A stretch of DNA of 64,000 nucleotides, from assembly GCA_964501785.1 (NCBI GenBank), contig CAZCUD010000001.1, positions 427,567 through 491,566 of the forward strand, read 5' to 3'. The DNA comes from DATBSK01 sp964501785. Lineage in GTDB: Bacteria > Actinomycetota > Acidimicrobiia > IMCC26256 > PALSA-555. Below, piece after piece: positions 9,801-17,010 of the stretch (within the stretch, counting starts at the first letter, position 1; every line of letters begins with the position of its first letter). The position numbers and the translations under genes are program-made. The notes under the pieces are model-generated. The model saw nothing but the letters and a program-made list of their open reading frames with translations. It was not told the DNA's origin and made no database searches.

Positions 9801-10286
9801 CCCGCGGCGATCGAAGCCCCGCTCACTCCCGACGTCCCCTCGGCGGTCGGCTACACCGAGCAGCGTGACGGCCACGTCTCGGTGGTGCACGAGCAGGAAG
9901 GGCCGCGGACCGGGGCGGAGATCCGCTCGTTCCAGGCCGGTGTGCTCGCGGCCGCTCCACGCATCGCCGACTGGTTGGTCGTCAACGGCCTCACCGCGCG
10001 CATGCTGCGCGTGGAGCTCGGCGAGATGGTCTCGGAGTACTACGGACGACCGGAAGGCGGCGTCGCCGACATCTGGTTCGGTTCGACGCACGACGACACC
10101 TTCGGAGCGTTCAACGTCTCGCCGTACGCGAAGCAGGAGCCGTCGCGTCGGGTGCTCTCCACGGTCGCGAGCGGCGACTCGATCAGCGACGAGGCGCGGG
10201 CCAGCCAGTGGGTGCCCGGGTACCGCGCGTGGCACACCGCACGTGCGCCCGAGATCCTGCGCGAGATGTGGAGGGAGCTGCACTGA
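6804..10286 (+). CDS. 1,160-residue multidomain protein: methyltransferase-like + coiled coil + YL..PD repeats + HAD domain
   Basis: Residues 1 to about 235 resemble the Methyltransf_24 protein encoded at 12359. However, the catalytic HIDGCH motif is replaced by QVGGYL (136-141) and the FHD motif by FRD (Arg166), so this domain may be inactive. A short heptad region follows at about 239-275. Three tandem units of roughly 38 residues (about 347-462) share YL..(Y/H)PD(I/V)...G..PL.HY. A HAD domain follows: nucleophile Asp511 in FDLWDTLV (the usual second Asp is Trp513), Ser637, Lys672 and GDN around Asp697. The last 390 residues form a domain (with HYLSREGSFLRRV) that I recognise only as typical of such HAD proteins in glycan clusters. 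ATG 6804 lies 2 bases after the ATPase stop. Confidence 0.85.
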   Translation: MWHTDERPWALHETRFAVDDLVDDAEGAPAGLLSTAHRSFVYDLVRWGAPDVIVEAGAVTGSFLFTCCQATRDVGGHASLHAVETGESSSAPGDDVLVGIERARARLFPELDVHLHTDDLPATRSALADGSVDLLQVGGYLSFEVAKDDYERWLAKLSDDGVVLFRDVAPWQRGASSQLWRDLSAAHPSLTFVHSSGLGVLLPKGAERLGYLLGDELTRWHDYYAARDAAVLAGARIRELDATVLDRDTRIDELERERSGLRDEVDGLRRRLGDERAASGSVAAPAPSALRAEPLPSEPAPAAPPPAGLLRRVVRFLRRGARAANRHLGTNIRIGGGNDLEARVASVFDPVHYLDRYPDIALAGIDPLDHYLRRGWMEGRDPSPLFWTEWYLRRHPDVATSGRDPLQHYLEVGWQVAHDPSPLLRTRWYLGQYPDIRGSGLSPLEHYWTIGFAEGRYANPEQRRRLVTAESPTGTSRRTVTECEVRSSDQLARLVTLDAIARADVELVTFDLWDTLVTRSRPADAPKLATARRIWLEHGRSLRTPMSPWELFAHRVEVEAAIAGSSHHEEYRLVDVLTRHLQEVLTIGARKAKPVAVELAREEAIEEARCTYRIDEVADTLDELATREPRPHLAVLSDFYLGGEELRTIAESTGIDLTGIDVLASCDLDVSKRVGGLFELARERAGVEAARHLHVGDNPWSDGEQQVSSGGTAALVTLSPTPLPGPGALAPDRVPALIADQRDELLSVVDVLASASGGGDTQRRAAHAGVLTAFLPVLLVAAAVEDAVERGVPTVHYLSREGSFLRRVHDVVAPRLTGRLPAPSARHLEVSRRSTFGASIDGLDRGALALMWSQYADQSPRALFESLGVPVEPLASAIAECGLEVDAVVADVAHDDRVETLLERPDVRAHSERVLGERRRALLAYLRQEADLGSRDLVVVDVGWRGTIQDNLARVLVDHRLHGVYLGLFPFLNPQPENTTKHAVAFDGNAGDPFVHVSPPAAIEAPLTPDVPSAVGYTEQRDGHVSVVHEQEGPRTGAEIRSFQAGVLAAAPRIADWLVVNGLTARMLRVELGEMVSEYYGRPEGGVADIWFGSTHDDTFGAFNVSPYAKQEPSRRVLSTVASGDSISDEARASQWVPGYRAWHTARAPEILREMWRELH

Positions 10287-11458
10287 TGGCACCGATCCGA
10301 GGTCGCGGGAACGGCGCGTCGAGCGACCCGTTCCTCCACGACTACTTCTCGCAGTTCGCCGCGCCGACCGGCGACGGGGCGAAGCCCTCGATCGCGTTCC
10401 TGCTCGGCTCGACCGACATCAGCGGCGGCACCTACGTCATCCTCCAGCACGCGCTCCACGCGCAGCGCAGCGGAGCCGACGTGACGATCATCCACATGTT
10501 CGAGCACCGGCCCGAGTACGGCGCGTGGCACGACGCGCTCACCGAGCTCCCGCTCGTCCCGCTCGACGAAGCGACCGGGATGGAGTTCGACGTCGTGGTC
10601 GCGACGATGTGGCGCACCGTGTACGAGCTCCCGAGGCTGCGCTGCGCCCATGCCGTCTACTTCGTGCAGTCGGTCGAGTCCCGCTTCTACGGCGGGACGG
10701 TCGACGCGTGGGCGCCTCCCCTGGCCGCGCTCACCTACACCTTCGACCTCCCGGTGATCACGATCGCCCGCTGGATCCAGGCCTACCTCGCGTTCGAGCA
10801 CCAGCGGCCCGCGTTCCTCGTGCGCAACGGGATCCGCAAGGATGTGTACACGCCCATCGGGCCGACGGTGGCTCCCGACAGCAGCACGAAGCTGCGGGTG
10901 CTCGTCGAGGGTCCGCTCGACGTCCCGATGAAGAACGTCGAGGACTCGATCGAGCTCGCGCGTGCCGGTGGTGCCGACGAGGTGTGGCTGCTCACGTCCA
11001 ACGAGCTGACCGAGCACCACGGGGTCGACCGGGTCTTCTCGAGGGTGCCGATCGAGCAGACGCCGGCGATCTACCGCTCGTGCGGCGTGCTGCTCAAGCT
11101 CAGCCACGTCGAAGGGATGTACGGTCCGCCCCTCGAGATGTTCCACTGCGGCGGCACGGTCGTGACCTACGACGTCACCGGGCACGACGAGTTCGTGCGT
11201 GACGGCGTGAACGGGATCGTCGTGCCCATGTACGACCGGTCGGGAGTGATCGAGGCGATCCGCTCCTTGCGGGATCGGCCCGACCTGCTCCGCGACCTCC
11301 GGCACGGCGCCCTGCGGACAGCACGTGCCTGGCCCGACTGGGAGCAGTCGTCGGCCGACTTCTTCAGCACGCTGCGCCTCATCGCGCGCCGGCCGGCGGC
11401 CGACCACGCGCACACGATGCTCGCGATCCGAGGCGCGGGCGCCGAGCTCCCGTGGTGA
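10286..11458 (+). CDS. Glycosyltransferase family 4 (GT-B fold)
   Basis: The protein has 390 residues with a GT-B architecture. The N-terminal half has the start SIAFLLGSTDISGGTYVILQ of an acceptor-binding Rossmann domain; the C-terminal half carries the nucleotide-sugar motif EGMYGPPLEMFHCGGTVV (an EX7E-like pattern) and VTYDVTGHDEFV. It probably adds a sugar to a lipid-linked glycan at the cytoplasmic membrane face; donor and acceptor are unknown. The ATG shares one base with the upstream stop (TGATG), indicating translational coupling within the export operon. Confidence 0.88.
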   Translation: MAPIRGRGNGASSDPFLHDYFSQFAAPTGDGAKPSIAFLLGSTDISGGTYVILQHALHAQRSGADVTIIHMFEHRPEYGAWHDALTELPLVPLDEATGMEFDVVVATMWRTVYELPRLRCAHAVYFVQSVESRFYGGTVDAWAPPLAALTYTFDLPVITIARWIQAYLAFEHQRPAFLVRNGIRKDVYTPIGPTVAPDSSTKLRVLVEGPLDVPMKNVEDSIELARAGGADEVWLLTSNELTEHHGVDRVFSRVPIEQTPAIYRSCGVLLKLSHVEGMYGPPLEMFHCGGTVVTYDVTGHDEFVRDGVNGIVVPMYDRSGVIEAIRSLRDRPDLLRDLRHGALRTARAWPDWEQSSADFFSTLRLIARRPAADHAHTMLAIRGAGAELPW

Positions 11459-11477
11459 CGGCGGGGGGCTGCGCGCG

Positions 11478-12305
11478 GTGATCCGTCAGATCGGCGCCGT
11501 CGTACGACGACGCGACCTGCTCGTCAACCTGACGCTGCGCGAGCTGCGCAGCCGCTACAAGAAGTCGGCGCTGGGCTGGGCCTGGTCGCTCATCAACCCG
11601 CTGGCGATGGTCGGCATCTACGCGCTGGTCTTCTCGTTCTTCCTCAAGATCGAGCCACCGGTCGGCGATCCGTCGGGGCTCCAGAGCTTCGTCATCTACC
11701 TGCTCTGCGCGCTGATCCCGTGGATCTACTTCTCCAACAGCGTCCAGACCGCGCTCGACTCGCTGGTCGGCAACGCCGGGCTCATCAAGAAGGTCTACTT
11801 CCCGCGCGACATGCTCGTCATGGCGGTGGTGGGCTCGATGCTCGTCTCGATGCTCATCGAGATGTCCGTCGTCGTCGCGATCCTTCTGCTCGCCGGGAAC
11901 TTCGTGATCCCCTGGATCCCGATGGTGCTCGTCTTGATGGCGCTCCAGACGCTGTTCGTGCTCGGCACGAGCCTCTTCCTCAGCGTCGCGAACGTGTACT
12001 TCCGCGACGTGAAGCACTTCATCGCGATCGCGATGCAGGCGCTCTTCTACTCGACACCGATCGTGTACCCCCTGTCGGTCGTGCCCGACGACGTCGATGT
12101 GCTCGGGATCACGATCCCGCTCGGCGACATCTACCGGCTCAACCCGCTCGTGCAGACCGTCCAGGCGTACCGCTCGGTGCTCTACGATCTCCGGTTCCCG
12201 CCGCTCGACACGATGCTGTACCTCGTCGGATGGGGGGTCGGCGTGCTGGCCGTGGGCTACTGGTTCTTCGACCGTCACCAGCGCCGGTTGGCAGAGGAAG
12301 TATGA
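11478..12305 (+). CDS. wzm: ABC-2 type glycan export permease (Wzm-like), system 2
   Basis: This is the second exporter permease, with 275 residues and about six helices. It is paralogous to the gene at 4689: the amphipathic N-terminus (RSRYKKSALGWAWSLINP), the FLKIEPP loop, the FRDVKHFIAIA region and the C-terminal SVLYD...PPLDTMLYL segment all align. GTG 11478 is chosen because the alignment with the paralogue begins there (VIRQIGAVVRRRDLL). Its ATPase partner is not next door: a methyltransferase gene (12359-13279) lies between them. Confidence 0.9.
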   Translation: MIRQIGAVVRRRDLLVNLTLRELRSRYKKSALGWAWSLINPLAMVGIYALVFSFFLKIEPPVGDPSGLQSFVIYLLCALIPWIYFSNSVQTALDSLVGNAGLIKKVYFPRDMLVMAVVGSMLVSMLIEMSVVVAILLLAGNFVIPWIPMVLVLMALQTLFVLGTSLFLSVANVYFRDVKHFIAIAMQALFYSTPIVYPLSVVPDDVDVLGITIPLGDIYRLNPLVQTVQAYRSVLYDLRFPPLDTMLYLVGWGVGVLAVGYWFFDRHQRRLAEEV

Positions 12306-12355
12306 GCGACACGCGGCAGCTGGCGGCATCCGGCCGACCCGAGCGCGGATCCTGA
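12302..12355 (+). CDS. 17-codon open frame after permease 2 (possible remnant or leader peptide)
   Basis: An ATG overlapping the permease stop (ATGA) opens a 17-codon frame, MSDTRQLAASGRPERGS. This is the position where an ATPase gene would be expected to start, and the real ATPase 2 begins with the similar xTG-AGC-GAC codons (MSDEPAV). It may be a relic left when the methyltransferase gene became placed between permease and ATPase, a coupling peptide, or chance. No family is recognisable. Confidence 0.25.
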   Translation: MSDTRQLAASGRPERGS

Positions 12356-12358
12356 ACC

Positions 12359-13279
12359 ATGTGGCACAGCGAAGGAAGAGAGTGGATCGTCCACGATCCG
12401 GAGTTCGTCGGTGACGTGCTCGATCCCGAGCGCGCCTCCGCGCTGTGGGCCGGTCATCGCTGGTTCGCCTACGACCTCGTGCGCTGGGGTCGTCCCGACC
12501 TGATCGTCGAGCTCGGCACGCAGTACGGCCCGTCGTTCTTCACGTTCTGCCAGGCGGTGCGCGACGAGGGGCTCACGACGAGCATCCACGCGGTCGACTC
12601 GTGGGAGGGCGACTCGTTCACGGGCAGCTACGGCGACGAGGTGCTCGCCGTCGTCGAGCGGATCCACGCCGAGGCGTTCCCCGACCTCGATGCACACCTG
12701 CACCGGAGCCTGTTCCGCGAGGCACTCGCAGGGTTCGAGGACGAGTCGATCGACCTGCTCCACATCGACGGTTGCCACGACTACGACGCGGTCCGCGACG
12801 ACTACGAGTCCTGGCTCCCGAAGGTGGCGGTCAACGCCGTCGTGATGTTCCACGACATCGACCCCGACACCGACATGGGCTCGGCGCGCTACTGGGAGGA
12901 GCTCGCGCCGACGATGCCCTCGTTCTCCTTCGCCCACTCGCTGGGCCTGGGCGTGTGCTTCCCGAAGGGCACCGACGGCTTCGACTTCCTGTTCGGCCCG
13001 GAGTTCGAGCGCTGGCGCGCCTACTACCCGAGCCGCGCCGGTGACTTCCTCGGCCTCCTGCGCTTCCGCGACCAGGGTCGGATGATCGACGAGCGCGACG
13101 CGCTCCTGCGCGAGTACGAGCGCCGCCTGGTCGAGCAGGAGCAGGAGATCCGGGAGCGGTTGCGCTACGCGCGCGAGCTCGAGTCGCAGCTGCATCATCC
13201 CGTGGTGCGCGTCGCCAACCGTGCCCGCCGTGCCGTCTCCCGGGCTCCGCAGGCCGAGGACGGCGGAGGCGGGGCGTGA
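12359..13279 (+). CDS. SAM-dependent methyltransferase (Methyltransf_24 type) with C-terminal coiled coil
   Basis: The protein has 306 residues. The class I SAM-binding motif IVELGTQYG is at about 48-56. The metal and catalytic motif HIDGCHDY is at 135-142 and FHDID at 164-168, all intact, as in sugar O-methyltransferases and CmcI-like enzymes. From about 240 to 285 there is a charged heptad-rich stretch (LREYERRLVEQEQEIRERLR), a coiled coil, ending in a basic tail. It is the intact paralogue of the N-terminal part of the 1,160-residue protein (both start MWH). It lies between the permease and ATPase of exporter 2 and its stop overlaps the ATPase start. A role in methylating the exported glycan is inferred from this position. 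Confidence 0.88.
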   Translation: MWHSEGREWIVHDPEFVGDVLDPERASALWAGHRWFAYDLVRWGRPDLIVELGTQYGPSFFTFCQAVRDEGLTTSIHAVDSWEGDSFTGSYGDEVLAVVERIHAEAFPDLDAHLHRSLFREALAGFEDESIDLLHIDGCHDYDAVRDDYESWLPKVAVNAVVMFHDIDPDTDMGSARYWEELAPTMPSFSFAHSLGLGVCFPKGTDGFDFLFGPEFERWRAYYPSRAGDFLGLLRFRDQGRMIDERDALLREYERRLVEQEQEIRERLRYARELESQLHHPVVRVANRARRAVSRAPQAEDGGGGA

Positions 13280-14496
13280 GCGACGAGCCCGCGGTCACCA
13301 TCGACCACGTCACGAAGCGCTTCCGTCTCTATCACGAGCGCAACCAGTCGATGAAGGCGGCGATCCTCCGGGGTGGTCGCGCCCGGTACGACGACTTCCT
13401 CGCGCTGCGCGACGTCACCTTCGACGTCGCGAAGGGCACGACGCTCGGCCTCATCGGGGAGAACGGGTCCGGCAAGAGCACGCTGCTGAAGTGCATCGCG
13501 CAGATCCTCTTCCCCGACGAGGGAACGATCACCACGCGCGGCAAGGTCTCGGCGCTGCTCGAGCTCGGGGCCGGCTTCCACCCCGAGCTGTCGGGCCGGG
13601 ACAACGTCTACCTCAACGGCGCGATCCTCGGGCTCAGCAAGAAGCAGCTCGACGAGCGCTTCGACGACATCGTCGACTTCTCCGGCATCAGCCAGTTCAT
13701 CGACTCGCCGGTGAAGAACTACTCGTCGGGGATGTACGTGCGCCTCGGCTTCTCGGTCGCGATCAACGTCGATCCCGACGTGCTGCTCATCGACGAGGTG
13801 CTGGCGGTCGGAGACGCCGAGTTCCAGCAACGGTGCACCGACAAGATCGTCGACCTGAAGGCGCAGGGTCGGACGATCGTCGTCGTGTCGCACTCGATGG
13901 AGTCGGTGCGCAACCTCTGCGACCAGGTCGCGCTGCTCGAGCACGGACGGCTCGTGACCGTCGGTCCGGCGGTCGACGTGATCGACGAGTACCTCGTCGA
14001 CGTCTTCCACGACGAGGAGTTCGACGCCGACGACGGGGCACGGTGGGGTTCGGGCGAGATCCGCATCGACCGGGCCGAGCTCCTGGGGCCGGACGGGCGA
14101 CGCGCCAACCTCGTCCGGACCGGCGACGAGGTCACCGTGCGCATGCACTACACCGCGCACGAGCCCGTGCGCCTCCCGGTGTTCGGGGTCGGGATCCACG
14201 CCGCCGACGGCGCATACGTGGCGGGTCCGAACACCCGCGATGCCGACCTCGTGATCGAACAGGTCGACGGGGAGGGAGTGATCGACCTGCACGTCGAGCG
14301 GCTGATGCTGGTGCCGGGCACCTACTCGGTCACGGTGGCGGTGCACGACGAGAGCTGCACCCACCCGTTCGACTTCCGTCAGAAGCTGCTGACCTTGAAG
14401 GTCGAGCTCGGGAAGCCCCGCGACATCCTCGGCTACGTCGCGCTCGACACCCGGTGGGACGACACGGGTGTCGGCAAAGGCCCCACGGTACGCTGA
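13276..14496 (+). CDS. wzt: ABC transporter ATPase with C-terminal glycan-binding-type domain (Wzt-like), system 2
   Basis: The protein has 406 residues. Walker A GENGSGKST is at about residue 62, followed by the Wzt signature YSSGMYVRLGF, Walker B LLIDEVLAVGDAEF and VVVSHS. An extra C-terminal domain of about 150 residues (from about 255) corresponds to the glycan-binding extension of O8/O9a-type Wzt. It is clearly paralogous to the ATPase at 5503, but the C-terminal domains diverge much more than the ATPase cores, as expected if the two exporters recognise different chain ends. The GTG overlaps the methyltransferase stop by 4 bases. Confidence 0.92.
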   Translation: MSDEPAVTIDHVTKRFRLYHERNQSMKAAILRGGRARYDDFLALRDVTFDVAKGTTLGLIGENGSGKSTLLKCIAQILFPDEGTITTRGKVSALLELGAGFHPELSGRDNVYLNGAILGLSKKQLDERFDDIVDFSGISQFIDSPVKNYSSGMYVRLGFSVAINVDPDVLLIDEVLAVGDAEFQQRCTDKIVDLKAQGRTIVVVSHSMESVRNLCDQVALLEHGRLVTVGPAVDVIDEYLVDVFHDEEFDADDGARWGSGEIRIDRAELLGPDGRRANLVRTGDEVTVRMHYTAHEPVRLPVFGVGIHAADGAYVAGPNTRDADLVIEQVDGEGVIDLHVERLMLVPGTYSVTVAVHDESCTHPFDFRQKLLTLKVELGKPRDILGYVALDTRWDDTGVGKGPTVR

Positions 14497-14501
14497 CGAC
14501 G

Positions 14502-16994
14502 ATGGTCAGGGTCACCCACGCAGGTCGCATCTCCGTCGTCATCGTGAACTACGACGGCGCCGACGACACGATCGCGTGCCTCGAGAGCGTGCAGGAGCTC
14601 GACATCGAGCCCGATCGCCTCGAGATCATCGTCGTCGACAACGGATCGCCGGCCGACGACGCCGACCGGATCGCGGACGCCGCCGGTCCGTCGGTGCACG
14701 TCGTTCGCCTGCCGAAGAACGTCGGGTTCGCCGCCGGCTGCAATGCCGCGGTCGCCCGGGCGACGGGGGAGTACCTCGCGTTCCTCAACAACGACGCGCG
14801 GCCGCACCCGCACTGGCTGGCCGCCGCGATCCACCCGCTCGAGTACGACGGATCGATCGCCTGCGTCGCGAGCAAGGTGCTCGGATGGGACGGCTCCACG
14901 GTCGACTTCGTCGGCGCGGCGCTCTCGTACTACGGGCACGGCTTCCGGGTCGACTTCGGCAAGCCGGCGAGCCCGATGGAGAACACGGCGGTCGACGTGC
15001 TGTTCGCGTCCGGCGCGGCGATGGTCATCCGGGCCGACGTGTTCCGGCGGGTCGGCGGGTTCGACGAGCGCTACTTCATGTTCTTCGAGGACGTCGACCT
15101 CGGCTGGCGTCTGTGGCTGCTCGGGTATCGGGTGCGCTACGTGCCGGGCTCGATCGTCTACCACCGACACCACGCCACGGCGGCTCGCTTCGGCGCGGCG
15201 CGCGAGCACTTCCTGCTCGAGCGCAACGCGCTCTTCACGATCTACAAGAACTATGACGACGACAACCTGCGCGCGGTCCTGCCTGCGGCACTGCTGCTCG
15301 CGATCCGTCGCGGCACCACGCTGGGCGGTGACGACCCGCACGCGCTCGACCTCGCGACCATGACCGGCGACCCCGGCGGCACGCTGATGACCGTCAACCG
15401 TCAGACCCTCGCCCCGACCTACGCCATCGACGCGTTCGTCGACGCGCTTCCGGGCCTCGAGGAGTCGCGTGCGGAGCTCCAGGCGTCGCGGCGCCGGCCC
15501 GATCACGAGATCACGCCGCTCTTCGGGACACCGCTCAAGCCCAACATCGAGGACGAGCGGTTCCTCGAGGCGTTCGCGTCGGTGAACCGCATCTTCGATC
15601 CGGCGGCGCGCCTCGCCCGCCGGCGGCGAATCCTCGTCGCCACCGGCGACGTGCTCCAGCCGAAGATGGCCGGGCCGGCGATCCGTGCCTGGCACATCGC
15701 CCGCGTCCTGTCGCGCGAGCACGACGTGCGCCTCGCGAGCCCGCATCCCTGCACGCTCGAGCACCCCGACTTCCCGGTGCTCCAGGCCGACGATCGACAG
15801 TTCACCGAGCTCGAGGCCTGGGCCGACGTCATCATCTTCCAGGGAAACCTGATGCGGCAGTACTCGGCGTTCCGCGACACGAAGAAGATCGTCGTCGCCG
15901 ACGTGTACGACCCGTTCCACCTCGAGGTGCTCGAGCAGTCGCGCCACCTCCAGCACGACGCCCGACGCTTCGCGGTGCGCTCGTCGACGGAGATCCTCAA
16001 CGAGCAGCTCATGCGAGCCGACTACCTCCTGTGCGCGAGCGACAAGCAGCGTGACTTCTGGCTCGGTCAGCTCGCAGGGGTCGGGCGCATCAACGAGCTC
16101 AACTACGACGCGAGCGAGCGCCTGAGCTCGCTCATCGCCGTGGTGCCGTTCGGCATCGACGAGCGGCCGCCGGTCGCCACCCGCAAGGTGCTCCGCGGCG
16201 TCGTGCCGGGCATCGGCGATGACGACAAGGTGATCCTCTGGGGCGGTGGGATCTACAACTGGTTCGACCCGCTGACCCTGCTGCGCGCGGTCGACAAGCT
16301 CCGAGCGCGCCTGCCGAACGTGCGCGTCTACTTCCTCGGCATCCGCCACCCCAACCCCGACGTGGGTGAGATGCGTCGCACGGTCGAGACGCTCGAGCTC
16401 TCCGACGAGCTCGGCCTGACCGGGACGCACGTGTTCTTCAACGACGATTGGGTCGAGTACGAGGATCGACCCAACTACTTGCTCGAGTCGGACATCGGAG
16501 TCAGCACGCACCTCGACCACGTCGAGACGGTGTTCTCGTTCCGCACGCGCGTGCTCGACTACCTGTGGGCGGGGTTGCCGGTCGTCGCGACGCAGGGTGA
16601 TGCGCTCGCCGGGGTGCTGGAGAGCGAAGGGGCGGGTCTGGCCGTGCCACCCGGCGATGTCGACGCGCTCGAAGAGGCCCTCTTCCGAGTGCTCGACGAC
16701 GCAGAGCTCAACGCGTCGTGTCGCGCCGCCGCGACCGAGCTCGCCGAGAAGTTCCGGTGGAACGAGGTGCTCAAGCCCCTGACCGACTACTGCCGGAACC
16801 CCGTGCGTGCTCCCGACCTGCTCGACCCCGAGCTCGCGGCGACGGTGCGCGACCCGCTCGATCTCGCGACCTGGCGGCCCCGGACGATCCGGCGCGACGT
16901 CGACCGCGCGCTGGCGCTCGTTCGCCGGGGCGAGGTGACCCAGCTGGTCCGCAAGGTCGTCGTCCGGGTGCGTCGGATGGTCAAGGGCTACTGA
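14502..16994 (+). CDS. Bifunctional glycosyltransferase: GT2 (GT-A) fused to GT4 (GT-B)
   Basis: The protein has 830 residues. Residues about 8-290 form a family 2 GT-A domain: VVIVNYDGADD, the nucleotide-sugar metal motif FLNNDARPH (about 97) and the acceptor-site motif FMFFEDVDLGWRL (about 191-203). From about residue 375 a GT-B domain begins (RRILVATGDVLQPKMAGPA). Its donor site is FRTRVLDYLWAGLPVVATQGD (split here: FRTRVLDYLWAG, LPVVATQGD, about 680-700). The protein would make two successive linkages with one polypeptide. It closes the 4689-16994 operon and faces a convergent gene 16 bases away; no strong terminator hairpin is visible there. Confidence 0.9.
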   Translation: MVRVTHAGRISVVIVNYDGADDTIACLESVQELDIEPDRLEIIVVDNGSPADDADRIADAAGPSVHVVRLPKNVGFAAGCNAAVARATGEYLAFLNNDARPHPHWLAAAIHPLEYDGSIACVASKVLGWDGSTVDFVGAALSYYGHGFRVDFGKPASPMENTAVDVLFASGAAMVIRADVFRRVGGFDERYFMFFEDVDLGWRLWLLGYRVRYVPGSIVYHRHHATAARFGAAREHFLLERNALFTIYKNYDDDNLRAVLPAALLLAIRRGTTLGGDDPHALDLATMTGDPGGTLMTVNRQTLAPTYAIDAFVDALPGLEESRAELQASRRRPDHEITPLFGTPLKPNIEDERFLEAFASVNRIFDPAARLARRRRILVATGDVLQPKMAGPAIRAWHIARVLSREHDVRLASPHPCTLEHPDFPVLQADDRQFTELEAWADVIIFQGNLMRQYSAFRDTKKIVVADVYDPFHLEVLEQSRHLQHDARRFAVRSSTEILNEQLMRADYLLCASDKQRDFWLGQLAGVGRINELNYDASERLSSLIAVVPFGIDERPPVATRKVLRGVVPGIGDDDKVILWGGGIYNWFDPLTLLRAVDKLRARLPNVRVYFLGIRHPNPDVGEMRRTVETLELSDELGLTGTHVFFNDDWVEYEDRPNYLLESDIGVSTHLDHVETVFSFRTRVLDYLWAGLPVVATQGDALAGVLESEGAGLAVPPGDVDALEEALFRVLDDAELNASCRAAATELAEKFRWNEVLKPLTDYCRNPVRAPDLLDPELAATVRDPLDLATWRPRTIRRDVDRALALVRRGEVTQLVRKVVVRVRRMVKGY

Positions 16995-17010
16995 CGATCT
17001 CCGGGACGCA

